Shown piece after piece: positions 9,497-18,254 of a stretch of 64,000 bases of DNA (its first letter is position 1; each line of letters starts with the position of its first letter). The stretch spans positions 2,218,550 through 2,282,549 of the forward strand of contig NZ_CP090958.1 of assembly GCF_025787225.1 (NCBI RefSeq), in the 5' to 3' direction. The notes under the pieces were generated by a model. That model was given only the letters and a program-made list of their open reading frames with translations, searched no databases and was not told the DNA's origin. A program made the translations under genes and the position numbers. Origin of the DNA: Saxibacter everestensis (lineage in GTDB: Bacteria > Actinomycetota > Actinomycetes > Actinomycetales > Brevibacteriaceae).

Positions 9497-9720
9497 TCTT
9501 CCCACGCCTCGAGCTCGGACGGCGGAAGGGGGTCGAAGAACGACGAGGGAACACGATACGGAACGAACCCCCACTCCCGGCCCGGAAGCTGGGCGATCGG
9601 GGCGAGCCGAGCAACCGGAGTGTCACCGCGGGAAATTATTACCTCGGCACCAGCTTCAACCTCGGCGAGAATTGCCGACAGATGGGTCTTCGCGTATTGC
9701 ACCTTCACGGCCTTCACCAT
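9493..9720 (-). CDS. Phd/YefM-type antitoxin
   Basis: 75 residues. The N-terminal VQYAKTHLSAILAEVEAGAEVIISRGDTPVARL stretch is the Phd/YefM DNA-binding fold; the C-terminal acidic and hydrophobic tail would neutralise the PIN toxin encoded immediately downstream with a 4-base overlap. It would also repress its own promoter. The pair is isolated between a VOC protein and an acetyltransferase. Confidence 0.88.
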   Translation of the reverse strand: MVKAVKVQYAKTHLSAILAEVEAGAEVIISRGDTPVARLAPIAQLPGREWGFVPYRVPSSFFDPLPPSELEAWEE

Positions 9721-9971
9721 GAGCTAAGTCTAGCTTGACCAGCGTAGGTTGGTCTATCCTTCGGAAGCCGAAGTGTGATGCCAGGGGCGTCGAAGGCCCA
9801 ACCGCTCGCTCCATCCCGCCAGACGCCGTTTCCGCTACGCATCGAACCGGAACGCGACTGCATTCCGCAGCCGATCAGCTCTTGCTCCAGACAAAAGCGA
9901 TCGCTGATCTCGCTGGGAGTCCTTCGCTGGGAGTCCTGTCGCCGGTGGTCGATTCTCGTAGACTGTTGCAC

Positions 9972-10580
9972 GTGGACTTGAGCTTCCTGCCCGCAAACGA
10001 CGCCAAATGGACCGACATCCAGACAGTCTTTGGTCAGCGCGGTATGGCCTCCCGCTGCCAATGTCAGCGCTACAAGCTCCGGCCAGGCGAGGCGCTAGCG
10101 GCACTGCCCGACGACGAGCTCTGCCTTCGCCTGCATGACCAGTCCCAGAAACTGCCAACGACTGGACTGCTGGCATTCGCAGATAAGGATCCGGTCGGCT
10201 GGTGCGCGGTGGCACCGCGCACATCCTATTCAGCGCTCGTGCGCAACAGCAATCACACCGCATGGCGAGAGCGTCGCGAGCAGCGGGACGACGCTGCGGT
10301 GTGGGCGATCACCTGTTTCTGGACCAGGACGGGGTACCGCAGGAAAGGCGTCGCGACCGCACTGGCCACGGCCGCCGTCGCGCTCGCTCGTCGTTCGGGC
10401 GCCGCCGCCGTCGAGGCGTATCCCGTCGTCTCGAACGACGCCCTCGCGGTGGAGATGCACGTCGGCACCGCGAACATGTTCAAGGCCGCCGGGCTGTTCA
10501 CTGTCAGCAATCCGAGTAAGCGCCGGTGCGTCATGCGACTCGATCTCCAGGAAACCGACGAAACAGTTCCGTCGCGATAA
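9972..10580 (+). CDS. GNAT-family acetyltransferase
   Basis: About 202 residues if started at the GTG of VDLSFLPAND; a TTG two codons earlier is also possible and the upstream part of the frame looks non-coding. The GNAT core is visible as ITCFWTRTGYRRKGVATALATAAV (RRKGVA acetyl-CoA loop) followed by AAAVEAYPVVSND. The N-terminal third has a Cys-rich CQCQRYK turn found in a subset of actinobacterial GNATs. Single gene, convergent with adenosine deaminase. Confidence 0.82.
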   Translation: MDLSFLPANDAKWTDIQTVFGQRGMASRCQCQRYKLRPGEALAALPDDELCLRLHDQSQKLPTTGLLAFADKDPVGWCAVAPRTSYSALVRNSNHTAWRERREQRDDAAVWAITCFWTRTGYRRKGVATALATAAVALARRSGAAAVEAYPVVSNDALAVEMHVGTANMFKAAGLFTVSNPSKRRCVMRLDLQETDETVPSR

Positions 10581-10630
10581 CTGCGGCGACGCGCCAGCAC
10601 CCCGCCTCCTCAATGACACTGCGAGCGCTG

Positions 10631-11644
10631 TTACCCCTGCAGCACGCCGGTGCGCGGGTCGGTCGTGCGCTGACGAAGCACCTCGCGCTCGGATTCGCCC
10701 AGGAACGTGGCATCCACAGCATTCGCCACGAACTCGGGCAGGCGCGCCGCACCGAACACTTCCGTGGCAATTGCATACTCGCGTTCCAGCGTGGTCGGGA
10801 ACAGCGCGGGATCGTCCGAGTTGATGGTGACCCGCAGGCCGGCGTCGTCCATCTTCTCGATCGATTCCCTGCGCCAGGGAATGAGCGCACGGCGTGAAGT
10901 CGTGAAAGCGACGTTGAAGAAAACGCCGGCATCACGGCAGCGAGCGACGATTTCCGGGTCGCGAAGGATCTGATAGCCGTGGTCGATACGGTCGCAGCCG
11001 AGCAGTTCGAGGCAGGTGCGCACTGTCTCCGCCGTCGGCGCATGCTCGCCGGCATGGGCCGTGCGCGAGAGACCGTGACGGCCGGCGAGCTGAAACGCCT
11101 CCGCGAACTTCTCCGGCATGCCTTTCAGCTCGAAAAAGTCGATGCCGACGCCGACGATATCGTCGCTGCGATGGTCCAGAACGGCCTCGACCATGGCCGT
11201 CGCCTTCTCCGGTGTGTCCTCACGATTCACCGCCGCGATGGCCCGACCGTCCACTCCGAGACGCTCGCGAGCCATCGCGAACCCGTCGGCGATTCCGGCG
11301 GCCATGTCGCGATACGCAACGCCAAGGTCCGTGTGGACCGAGGGGCTGAACGCGAGTTCCGTGTAGATCGTCGAACTTTCGCGGTAGCCGTCTTCGAGCG
11401 CTTCGAACACGACGCGAGCGAAATCATCGCGCGTGCGCAAACTGGCCGAAATGAGCTCGTAAACGCGCAGCAACGGAAACCAGGGCCCGCGCTCCTGCTC
11501 TTCGTCGGTGGGGTCGGAATTTATCCGCCGATAGAGCTCGGCGGCCGGCATCGGAAGGTCGATGTTGTTCGCCGCCGAGAGTTCTGCGAACGTCTCGGCT
11601 CGCACCGTTCCGGGCAGATGAATATGCAGGTCGATCTTGTTCAT
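10631..11644 (-). CDS. Adenosine deaminase family protein
   Basis: 337 residues starting MNKIDLHIHLPG after an AAAGGCG ribosome site. All metal and catalytic residues of adenosine/adenine deaminases are seen: His7 and His9, His197 and Glu200 in AHAGE, His222 in DHGY, and Asp277-Asp278 in SDDPA. It hydrolyses adenosine (or adenine) to inosine (or hypoxanthine) and ammonia. It lies 38 bp downstream of an NCS2 purine permease in the same direction, so the two form a purine salvage operon, likely controlled by the divergent LacI regulator. Confidence 0.92.
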   Translation of the reverse strand: MNKIDLHIHLPGTVRAETFAELSAANNIDLPMPAAELYRRINSDPTDEEQERGPWFPLLRVYELISASLRTRDDFARVVFEALEDGYRESSTIYTELAFSPSVHTDLGVAYRDMAAGIADGFAMARERLGVDGRAIAAVNREDTPEKATAMVEAVLDHRSDDIVGVGIDFFELKGMPEKFAEAFQLAGRHGLSRTAHAGEHAPTAETVRTCLELLGCDRIDHGYQILRDPEIVARCRDAGVFFNVAFTTSRRALIPWRRESIEKMDDAGLRVTINSDDPALFPTTLEREYAIATEVFGAARLPEFVANAVDATFLGESEREVLRQRTTDPRTGVLQG

Positions 11645-11682
11645 GTCTTGCGCCTTTCGAGCCAGAGTACAAAATGCGGGTC

Positions 11683-12999
11683 TTAGTGGGCCGCCGCGAC
11701 GAAGAAATATACGAGGAACGGCGTCATGATCCACATGCCGAGATTTACTTCGCGGAATTTCAACGCGGCGACCTTGATGAGCACGAAGCTCAAGAGTCCG
11801 GCGGCAATGCCTGTGCCGAAGTTTCCCCACAGCAGCGTGCACACGAGGACCATCGCCGCAGGAATCGATTCGGTGAGATCCTTCACGTCGATTCGCACAA
11901 AGCCGGTGAGTGACCGCAGTCCTACGTACATCAGAATTGGTGCGGTGGCCGCGGCGGGAATCATCGTGGCAAACGGCGTGAAGAGCAACATCAGGGCAAA
12001 CAGCGCCGCCGTCCACAGCGACGTGAGACCGGTGCGGCCACCTGCCTCGGAGCCAGCTGCAGATTCCGCGTAGGTAGTCATGCTCGGTGACCCGAACAGC
12101 GATCCGCCGACGATGGCGACCGAGTCGACGAGGAACGGCTTCTTCAACTGCGCGTCGGGTACGCCGATCTTCTCCGACACGGTCATCACGACGCCGGTAG
12201 CCGAGAAGAACTCCGCCGCAAAGAACGCGAAGAGGTACGGCAGGTAATGCGGACTGAGCGCCCCCAGAAGGTCAACCTTGAACGCGATCGGCGCGGGACT
12301 TTCCGGTGCCGCGAAGATCGAATCGGGAAGTTCGGTGAAGCCGAGTGGGATTCCGATCACGGTCAGGGCGACGATGACGATGACGAAGGCGCCGGGCACG
12401 TTCCGCGCCTGGAGCGCAACGAGAACCACGAAGCCGATGAGCGCGGCGAGCGCGGAACTCGCACCGAGATCGCCGAGCGTCAGGCCGTTGTCGTCGGTGA
12501 CGAAGAGGCCACCTGACCGGAACCCGATGAACGCGATGAACAGTCCGATCGCCGCTCCGATGACCAGGCGAATATTGGTCGGAATCATCTTTGTGATCAG
12601 ATTCCGAATGCCGAAGATCGTCAGTACGAGAAACGCGATTCCCGACCAGAACACCATTCCCATCACGACCGGGAATGGAATCTGCTCCCCGATCATGAGC
12701 GTATAGGCAACGAGAGCCACGCCGCCCAGCCCCGGAGCGAGGACGAACGGCATTTTTGCGTAGAGACCCATCGCCAGCGTCGCAAGGGCAATCATTATGA
12801 TGATCGCCGTGGTCACCGGGCCTCGTGGCAACCCCGCATCGGCAAGCATGCCCGGGATGACGATGATCGAATAGGCGGAGGCGAGAAACATGCTCATCCC
12901 CGCCGTGAATTCTCGCCAGCCCGTCGATCCGCGGGATTTCAGGTCGAACATCTGGTTCGAGCGTTTGGTGGACTTTTGCGTGCGCACCGTTGCGGTCAT
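11683..12999 (-). CDS. NCS2 purine permease (AzgA-like guanine/hypoxanthine type)
   Basis: 438 residues with about twelve membrane segments; the start at MTATVRTQKS follows a GGGGA ribosome site. The N-terminal WREFTAGMSMFLASAYSIIV motif and the SMTTYAESAAGSEAGGRTGLTS loop are typical of the AzgA branch that imports adenine, guanine or hypoxanthine by proton symport. A longer frame to 13062 includes the operator and is less likely. First gene of the operon with adenosine deaminase. Confidence 0.92.
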   Translation of the reverse strand: MTATVRTQKSTKRSNQMFDLKSRGSTGWREFTAGMSMFLASAYSIIVIPGMLADAGLPRGPVTTAIIIMIALATLAMGLYAKMPFVLAPGLGGVALVAYTLMIGEQIPFPVVMGMVFWSGIAFLVLTIFGIRNLITKMIPTNIRLVIGAAIGLFIAFIGFRSGGLFVTDDNGLTLGDLGASSALAALIGFVVLVALQARNVPGAFVIVIVALTVIGIPLGFTELPDSIFAAPESPAPIAFKVDLLGALSPHYLPYLFAFFAAEFFSATGVVMTVSEKIGVPDAQLKKPFLVDSVAIVGGSLFGSPSMTTYAESAAGSEAGGRTGLTSLWTAALFALMLLFTPFATMIPAAATAPILMYVGLRSLTGFVRIDVKDLTESIPAAMVLVCTLLWGNFGTGIAAGLLSFVLIKVAALKFREVNLGMWIMTPFLVYFFVAAAH

Positions 13000-13040
13000 A
13001 AGTTCCCCACTACTGAAGTCATTCGGACGCTCGCACATCT

Positions 13041-13056
13041 CTGCAAGCGCTTGCAG
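13041..13056. promoter_or_regulatory. LacI-family operator
   Basis: A perfect 16-bp palindrome, CTGCAAGCGCTTGCAG, with the central CG typical of LacI/PurR-family operators. It lies in the 140-bp gap between the divergent permease operon and the LacI gene, so the regulator likely controls both sides. Confidence 0.85.
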
Positions 13057-13140
13057 TGACATGTTTCACGAATCCATGCCCCGCTGTCAAGCACGTCGGG
13101 GAAGTACACTGGCTCAGAATTGACCGACAGGAGGCCTCAG

Positions 13141-14250
13141 TTGACAACCCTCGATGACGTCGCAGCCCGCGCGGGCGTCTCGACGGCAACTGTCTCGCGC
13201 GCCCTGACACGTCCGAACATGGTCGCCGCAGCGACGCTGGAGCGCGTGCAGCGCGCGGTCCAGGAACTCGGTTACCACCACAACGCTGCCGCCCGCGCCC
13301 TCGCGACTGGACACACCGGACTCATTGGAATCGCAGTGCCGACGCTGGCCAGCTCGTATTACCTGCCACTCATTTCCGGCGCACAGGCGCGCGCCGAGGC
13401 TTCCGGATACGAGATAGTGATCGTCGACTCGCAGGGCAGTGAGCCTCGCGAGGCCACCCTGCTCGCACGTCTCACCAATCGGGTAGATGCGCTGCTCCTT
13501 GCCGGTTCCAGGCTCAGCGACGCGGCGATTCGCGACATCGCGGAAACACTCCCCGTCGCAACGTTCAATCGGGCGATCCCCGGTGTCTCTGCCACGGTGA
13601 TCGAGGTCACGCAGGCGTTTTCCGAGCTTGGGCGCTTCCTGCGCGAGCAGGGGCACCAGAGAATCGCCTACATAGGCGGCCCGCCTGGCTCTGCGACCGA
13701 CGCGCGCCGCATGCACGCCCTGCGGTCGGCATTTATCGACGACAGCGGCGACCACGACCCTCCGGCCACGTCCCCGCTCAATAGCACGCAGCGTTCGGTT
13801 GACATCCTCGGGCCGGTAGCGCCGAGCTTCTCCGCCGGCGGCGACCTTGCCGAGCAGATAACAGAGTCGGGCGACACCGCGGTAGTGGCCTACAACAGCG
13901 CAGTCGCGCTCGGACTGATGCACCGTCTCGGCACGCTAGGGGTGCGCGTGCCGGAAGAACTGGTGCTCGCCACGGGCGACGATCTCGTTGGCCGCGCGCT
14001 CGAGATCTCCCACTTCGTCACGGTTTCACAGCCGATGGCCGAGGCCGGCGCTCACTTGGTCGACCTCGCGCTCCAGCAGCTCTCGACGTCGGGTTCGAGC
14101 AGACAGTCGAAGTTCCCAGACCCCGATGCCGCCTCGCGAGAGTCACAACCAGACTGCGAGGACGCTACCTCGACTGATCTGCATTTCACCCTGCACGCCG
14201 TCGCGAATGTTCCGTCGACTGGCGGCGGAAACGAGCTAGTTACACGTTGA
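13141..14250 (+). CDS. LacI-family transcriptional regulator
   Basis: 369 residues from a TTG start chosen because AGGAGG sits six bases upstream. The N-terminal helix-turn-helix reads TLDDVAARAGVSTATVSRAL and is followed by the hinge helix and a periplasmic-binding-like effector domain up to about residue 320. The last 50 residues are a low-complexity, probably flexible tail, longer than usual. Given the divergent purine transporter and deaminase and the palindrome between them, the effector is probably a purine or nucleoside (inference). Confidence 0.92.
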   Translation: MTTLDDVAARAGVSTATVSRALTRPNMVAAATLERVQRAVQELGYHHNAAARALATGHTGLIGIAVPTLASSYYLPLISGAQARAEASGYEIVIVDSQGSEPREATLLARLTNRVDALLLAGSRLSDAAIRDIAETLPVATFNRAIPGVSATVIEVTQAFSELGRFLREQGHQRIAYIGGPPGSATDARRMHALRSAFIDDSGDHDPPATSPLNSTQRSVDILGPVAPSFSAGGDLAEQITESGDTAVVAYNSAVALGLMHRLGTLGVRVPEELVLATGDDLVGRALEISHFVTVSQPMAEAGAHLVDLALQQLSTSGSSRQSKFPDPDAASRESQPDCEDATSTDLHFTLHAVANVPSTGGGNELVTR

Positions 14251-14357
14251 TCCGGACTCGACCGAGCCGGTCGGGATCGCAGGCCAGCTCGGCAATCCGG
14301 CGTCGACCGTGCACGCCGTCATGATCCGACGCCAAGTAAACCGGCCGCACCACGGGT

Positions 14358-15053
14358 TCACGAATCGATCGCTCCCTGCAGCAGAATGCGTGCGTCGTGC
14401 CTGCGCACATGATCCGCGATCTGCGGTGCAAGGCGCGCGAAGGACGCAGGGCCGATCGGGAGCGTGAGGTCGCGGTTCGCACTGCGGCCGTCGACGAGTT
14501 CCACCAGGATCCAGCGGCGGCCATCGCGCATCCCGAGTCCCAGTCCTGCTGTGCGGTCGAGCCCGCGCTTCGCCGCCTGCCCGATTCGGTGATCGACGTC
14601 GAGATTTGCGAGGTTGCTGGATCGCCTCGCGCGCGGAGCCTGACCTTCGAGCTTGATCGACTCGATGTCACTCCAGGCGATGGGGTCGGCGTCGACACCG
14701 GCTCTTCGGCCGCCGACGAGTACGAGTCCGCTGATACCCACGGCGTCGAACGATAGCAACGGATCGGCCTGTCGCGACCACTGGATGATGCGGGAGAGGA
14801 CCTCGGCCGCACCCACGAGCGTCACGACCGCCACGAGGATGAAGAAGACGCCGAAACCACAACCGATAACCTTGCCTGCGGTTGCCATTTGACTGAGGCT
14901 GGCGACGATCATCCAAACACCAAGCGCGGCGAGCCCGATCATGATCAGCGTGGCTGCGCCGAAGCCAACCAGCTGCCGAGCTGCTCGCCCGGGGTCATAC
15001 TGGACCGTCAGCGCCGATCGCGGCGCCGCGGGTGGACGGTTGTTGGTCGACAT
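14358..15053 (-). CDS. Two-segment membrane protein, unknown
   Basis: 231 residues; the ATG follows an AGGAGG ribosome site. Two strong membrane segments lie near residues 30-55 and 65-90, followed by a cytosolic domain with a PIAWSDIESIKLEG strand that recalls bacterial PH-like domains. It lies 4 bp after a gene for a similarly built protein, so the two form an operon of distant paralogues with the ABM monooxygenase gene first. Function unknown. Confidence 0.78.
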   Translation of the reverse strand: MSTNNRPPAAPRSALTVQYDPGRAARQLVGFGAATLIMIGLAALGVWMIVASLSQMATAGKVIGCGFGVFFILVAVVTLVGAAEVLSRIIQWSRQADPLLSFDAVGISGLVLVGGRRAGVDADPIAWSDIESIKLEGQAPRARRSSNLANLDVDHRIGQAAKRGLDRTAGLGLGMRDGRRWILVELVDGRSANRDLTLPIGPASFARLAPQIADHVRRHDARILLQGAIDS

Positions 15054-15057
15054 TCGG

Positions 15058-15675
15058 CTACCTCCTCGTCCGGGCGACGTCGAAGCGCACGCCTCGCGCA
15101 GCCGCCTCGCGCGCGACGCGCGGCAGCATGGCCTCAACGTCTGCCCGCACGGCGATGCCGTCGAGCCGCTGCCGCATGACGCCCGTCGCCCCCGGCCCCT
15201 GCTCGACGAGCACGCGGAACCGCCTGCGCAGCCGCTCTCGAAGCGCGTGCGCGTCGCGCACATGCAACTCGAGGTGATCGTGATCATTCGAGACGACTCG
15301 AATGGCGATCAGCTCTTGCCACGGCACCGAGGCGTTGCGCGCCGTGAAGCCGCTCGCATCGAACGCGAACACGTCGCCGAAGCGCACAAAGGGGGCCGGC
15401 CAGTAGCAGACAGCGAAGATGGCACACATGGCAATGACCGTGGACAAAACAGTCAGCGGCAACCCCAGGATGATCGCGAGCTGGTGGTCGCTGCCGTGGT
15501 CGAGAGCATCGACGATCATCCAGACGACCAACCCGATGGTGATAGGCGCAAGCACAAGGGTGACGACGAGCGCCTGCTTGGCAGCCCTCCTGTGCGCCCG
15601 CGGATCGAAGCGTACCGTGATCGGCGACTGCGAGAGGTCGCCTCGCGGTTGCGGCCCTTGCTCATGCTCGCTCAT
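15058..15675 (-). CDS. Two-segment membrane protein, paralogue-like
   Basis: 205 residues. Two hydrophobic segments lie near 35-60 and 70-95, then a soluble C-terminal domain with a VPWQELIAIRVV strand equivalent to the one in the next gene downstream. The ATG overlaps the stop of the upstream monooxygenase gene by 4 bp. Probably a membrane-anchored PH-like domain protein; I do not recognise a named family. Confidence 0.78.
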   Translation of the reverse strand: MSEHEQGPQPRGDLSQSPITVRFDPRAHRRAAKQALVVTLVLAPITIGLVVWMIVDALDHGSDHQLAIILGLPLTVLSTVIAMCAIFAVCYWPAPFVRFGDVFAFDASGFTARNASVPWQELIAIRVVSNDHDHLELHVRDAHALRERLRRRFRVLVEQGPGATGVMRQRLDGIAVRADVEAMLPRVAREAAARGVRFDVARTRR

Positions 15676-16016
15676 GTCACACCGCCCGGACGAGCTCGAT
15701 CGAGCTGCGTCTGCAGCGGCGGCCTCACGACATCAGCGCCGATTCCTTCAATCGTGTAGCGGCGCTCGATGCCTGCGGTAGCCCGCCCCCACTCGCTCAA
15801 CGAAGCTCTCTTCTGATGCGCGTCGAACGATCCGGCGTCAATGAACTTCTCGTCGACCTGCCACACGAGAGGATTGACGGTGCGCCGCACGTCAAAAGAG
15901 ATGCATCCACTCTCACTCCGCGTCTGCTCAATATGAAGCGGCAAGAGTTGGAGTACGACGGACACTTCCTCGTCGCTCCCGCAGACCAACTGCCCGCTGA
16001 GGACAACCTCGGTCAT
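15672..16016 (-). CDS. Putative quinol monooxygenase, ABM domain
   Basis: 114 residues, preceded by a GAAGGGGAAGG ribosome site. The ferredoxin-like ABM fold is suggested by LLPLHIEQTRSESGCISFDV and the WQVDEKFIDAGSFDAHQKR stretch, as in YgiN and antibiotic biosynthesis monooxygenases. It is the first gene of a three-gene operon with two membrane proteins. It is the last gene before the leftmost ychF-end repeat and is transcribed away from it. Confidence 0.75.
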   Translation of the reverse strand: MTEVVLSGQLVCGSDEEVSVVLQLLPLHIEQTRSESGCISFDVRRTVNPLVWQVDEKFIDAGSFDAHQKRASLSEWGRATAGIERRYTIEGIGADVVRPPLQTQLDRARPGGVT

Positions 16017-16082
16017 GGCACCTTCCCCTTCAATGCATATGCAGGCCCGGGCTACTTCTTCTTGTCGCCAGAGGGCAATCCA

Positions 16083-16118
16083 CTAGACATTAAACCTGAA
16101 CTCGATGACATCACCATC
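16083..16118 (-). repeat. ychF 3'-end repeat copy 1 (leftmost)
   Basis: Read on the minus strand this encodes DGDVIEFRFNV and a TAG stop, the C-terminus of YchF ([11 protein letters not shown]) with one Val-to-Ile change. There is no ychF body attached. It is the outermost of the series of copies that extends to the real ychF at 51.2 kb and marks the left border of the accessory region. Confidence 0.9.
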
Positions 16119-16281
16119 TGAGTATCGGACAAGTGACCCCTGATGCCACTGAGCGAGCTAATCGCCAAGGAGCCGGTTGTGGAAAGAACAGGCGCCGTTC
16201 GGAGCCGCTTCACAAGTTCGCGCGGTCACGGTGACGCTGGACATTCCTGACCATGTGAGAAATCGAGCTATAGGTCCGGCC

Positions 16282-16860
16282 TCACGATCCGTCCTCATTG
16301 GGTCGGATCGGTACGCCCGATGAAACGATCTGGTCGGAGCGCGCGGCATCAACTGCGAGCGCCGCGACCGTGTCCACGAAAGTACCTATCGGCCCCTCCC
16401 ATTGGGAGGCGAACTGCGCGTTGCCAATGAGTGAACCAGTGCGGACCGCTATGCGCACCATGACCTGTTCAACCTCCTCTACCGACGGGGCGGGACCATC
16501 TCCGAGGCGCGACAAGGTTTTAGCGATTGATGGGCCGCTCCAACCTCCCTCTTGTATGGTGGCAAGCATCCGCCGTGGGGCGAAACGTTGATGTTCGTAG
16601 CACAGCGGATGTAGTTCCGCCTGATTCTCCTTCAACAGCGGGACGATCCCGGAACAAATCTGTCGCGTGTGGTCTAGCTGAACCCAGTGCTTCTCATCTT
16701 CGATGCGTTTCTTGGAAGCTGCCTTACCGACGTAGAGCAAATCGAGTTCCGCCGTAGTCCACGCATACAGATTAGCGGCTTCGGATTCGACTTCCTTAAG
16801 GGCGATCCCGCCACATAGAGCAATGTCAATGAGTTTGCGCAGATTCATGGTGATAACCAT
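16282..16860 (-). CDS. Hypothetical protein, possible GIY-YIG-like fold
   Basis: 192 residues; the ATG at 16860 follows an AAGGAGGG ribosome site. Near residue 30 it has an NLYAWTTAELDLLYVGKAAS stretch resembling the first two strands of GIY-YIG nuclease-like domains (Tyr then Tyr-Val-Gly), but the other catalytic residues were not confirmed. It lies in the first repeat-bounded segment (16.08-18.26 kb). Function unknown. Confidence 0.65.
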   Translation of the reverse strand: MVITMNLRKLIDIALCGGIALKEVESEAANLYAWTTAELDLLYVGKAASKKRIEDEKHWVQLDHTRQICSGIVPLLKENQAELHPLCYEHQRFAPRRMLATIQEGGWSGPSIAKTLSRLGDGPAPSVEEVEQVMVRIAVRTGSLIGNAQFASQWEGPIGTFVDTVAALAVDAARSDQIVSSGVPIRPNEDGS

Positions 16861-16967
16861 CGACCCTCCTTACAGTTGAAACACATTTCGGCATGATGAA
16901 AGACGTTCCGATTGTATTCATTGGAATGGGCCAACCTCAGCGCGAATCTCGAGACTCAGCTGGCTGC

Positions 16968-17561
16968 TCACAAAAGCGAATTCATGCCAAAGCCGCGACA
17001 TCGGCATCTTGGTACTTTCCTGTGCATACGCTGCTGCCCCGAACCCTGTGCGCGCCGTTCGCCGAGCTGCGCTAGCAACAGCTCGGGCGGCGTGGACTGC
17101 TGTCCTACCGGAAGGAACGCGGCATTGACGGCACCACGGGCGACGACATCCTCTGCCAGCTCGTAGCGCCAATCGACCCGAATCTCGAACGGACAAGCGC
17201 TCGGATCCAGCTCGTGAAACCGCCGGACGGCACGAGAGATCGATGGCCAGGCGGAGAGAAGGGATTGGGCGTCCAGCGTGTCCGCAGGTATCCCGCCGAC
17301 CGCTGACGTCACGAGCACACCGCCCTGGTTCGGCGCTGCGACCCAATCCACCACGCGAGGAACTTTTGCTCCAGCCTCACAAAGCCACAACAGGCGATCA
17401 CGCTCAGCCTCGAGTCCCGCGACCTCTGCCGCACCGACCCGCTTTGCAAACTGACGTCCGTCCGTCGACCGGAATACCTCGGCGCCCGATTCCCCTCGGA
17501 TAACAGGCTCCCACCGGTCGTCGGGCAGGCGCAGTGGACGCAACTCGCGCACAGAACTCAT
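16968..17561 (-). pseudogene. Truncated aminoglycoside phosphotransferase (APH(3')-like)
   Basis: The first 165 or so residues are a good aminoglycoside/kanamycin kinase N-lobe: SGAEVFR glycine-loop region, FAKR with the ATP-binding Lys, AEVAGLEAERDRLLWL and GVLVTSAVGGIPADTL. After LAQLGERRAQG the sequence is unrelated, and the catalytic HGD loop and the metal-binding Asp motif that should follow are missing. The family is about 260 residues, so the C-terminal 90-100 residues have been replaced. Enzyme activity is not expected. Confidence 0.75.
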
Positions 17562-17655
17562 AGGTTCAATTGTCGTTCATCCCAGGAAGCAGCAAGCAGA
17601 CTCGACGCCATCCCCTCACGGGACGGCAATGAAACGGGTCTCACCAGGCGAGCAG

Positions 17656-18117
17656 CTACTCGGTCAACACTTTACGGAAAATAATCTCAGTGGGGTCCCC
17701 CGGCAAGAGCAGGGCGCCGCAGTCCGTCCAACCGAGCTTCCGATAGAAGTGCTGCGCGTCTTCATCGGCCTGGGTCGAGGTCAAGACGAGCTTGTGTCCC
17801 TGCTCCCTGAGCGTCGTTTCCCAGGCGTCGACGAGTGCTCTTCCCAACCCCAGCGCCCTCTGTTCCCCGAGAACGAACAGCAGATTCATGAATGGGATCT
17901 CATCCCAGAACAGATTCCAGCGGAGCCATCCGAGCGGCTCTCCTTCCGCTTCGACAACCAGAATCTGGCCGGCGTCGATCAGGCTCGCAAGCACCTCGGG
18001 CCGGACATGATGGTCATGTGTGGCAAGGAACTCATGATGCTCCGTTGTTGCGGCACGCACCGCAATCGTGTCCTTGCTGGTCATGCCAGGGTGAATGGGA
18101 GCTAGCTTCTCCTTCAT
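17656..18117 (-). CDS. GNAT acetyltransferase with HigA-derived leader
   Basis: 153 residues. The GNAT core includes LLFVLGEQRALGLGRALVDAW (acetyl-CoA loop) and DAQHFYRKLGW. The first 11 residues, MKEKLAPIHPG, match the start of the HigA antitoxin encoded at 45.8 kb (KLAPIHPG), and the ribosome site AGGAAGGA precedes this ATG. A native start at MTSKDTIAV (18084) is likely the original one. The gene therefore appears to have been spliced behind the first codons of a higA gene, just downstream of a HigB remnant. Confidence 0.8.
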   Translation of the reverse strand: MKEKLAPIHPGMTSKDTIAVRAATTEHHEFLATHDHHVRPEVLASLIDAGQILVVEAEGEPLGWLRWNLFWDEIPFMNLLFVLGEQRALGLGRALVDAWETTLREQGHKLVLTSTQADEDAQHFYRKLGWTDCGALLLPGDPTEIIFRKVLTE

Positions 18118-18126
18118 GATTCCTTC

Positions 18127-18240
18127 CTAGTGGTAGTCCACGATCTCAACGTCTTCGGGTCCAGCATCGGTCCAGACGAAGCTGACCCGCCATCGGTTGG
18201 TAGTCCGGACGCTGTGCTGTCCAGAACGGTCCCTTACGCG
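18127..18240 (-). pseudogene. HigB toxin remnant (C-terminal third)
   Basis: On the minus strand this encodes about 36 residues ending WTDAGPEDVEIVDYH-stop, aligning with the C-terminus of the HigB at 45.8 kb (WTEAGPEEVEIVDYH). The first 55-60 residues are absent; the remnant begins close to ychF-end repeat copy 2 and is followed by HigA-like codons fused to the GNAT gene. Confidence 0.75.
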
Positions 18241-18254
18241 TCACGTCAGTAACG

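Noticed and set aside
10631-12016. Adenosine deaminase as a 461-residue protein
   Set aside because: The extra N-terminal part overlaps the permease gene; a clear ribosome site and the family N-terminus mark the start at 11644.
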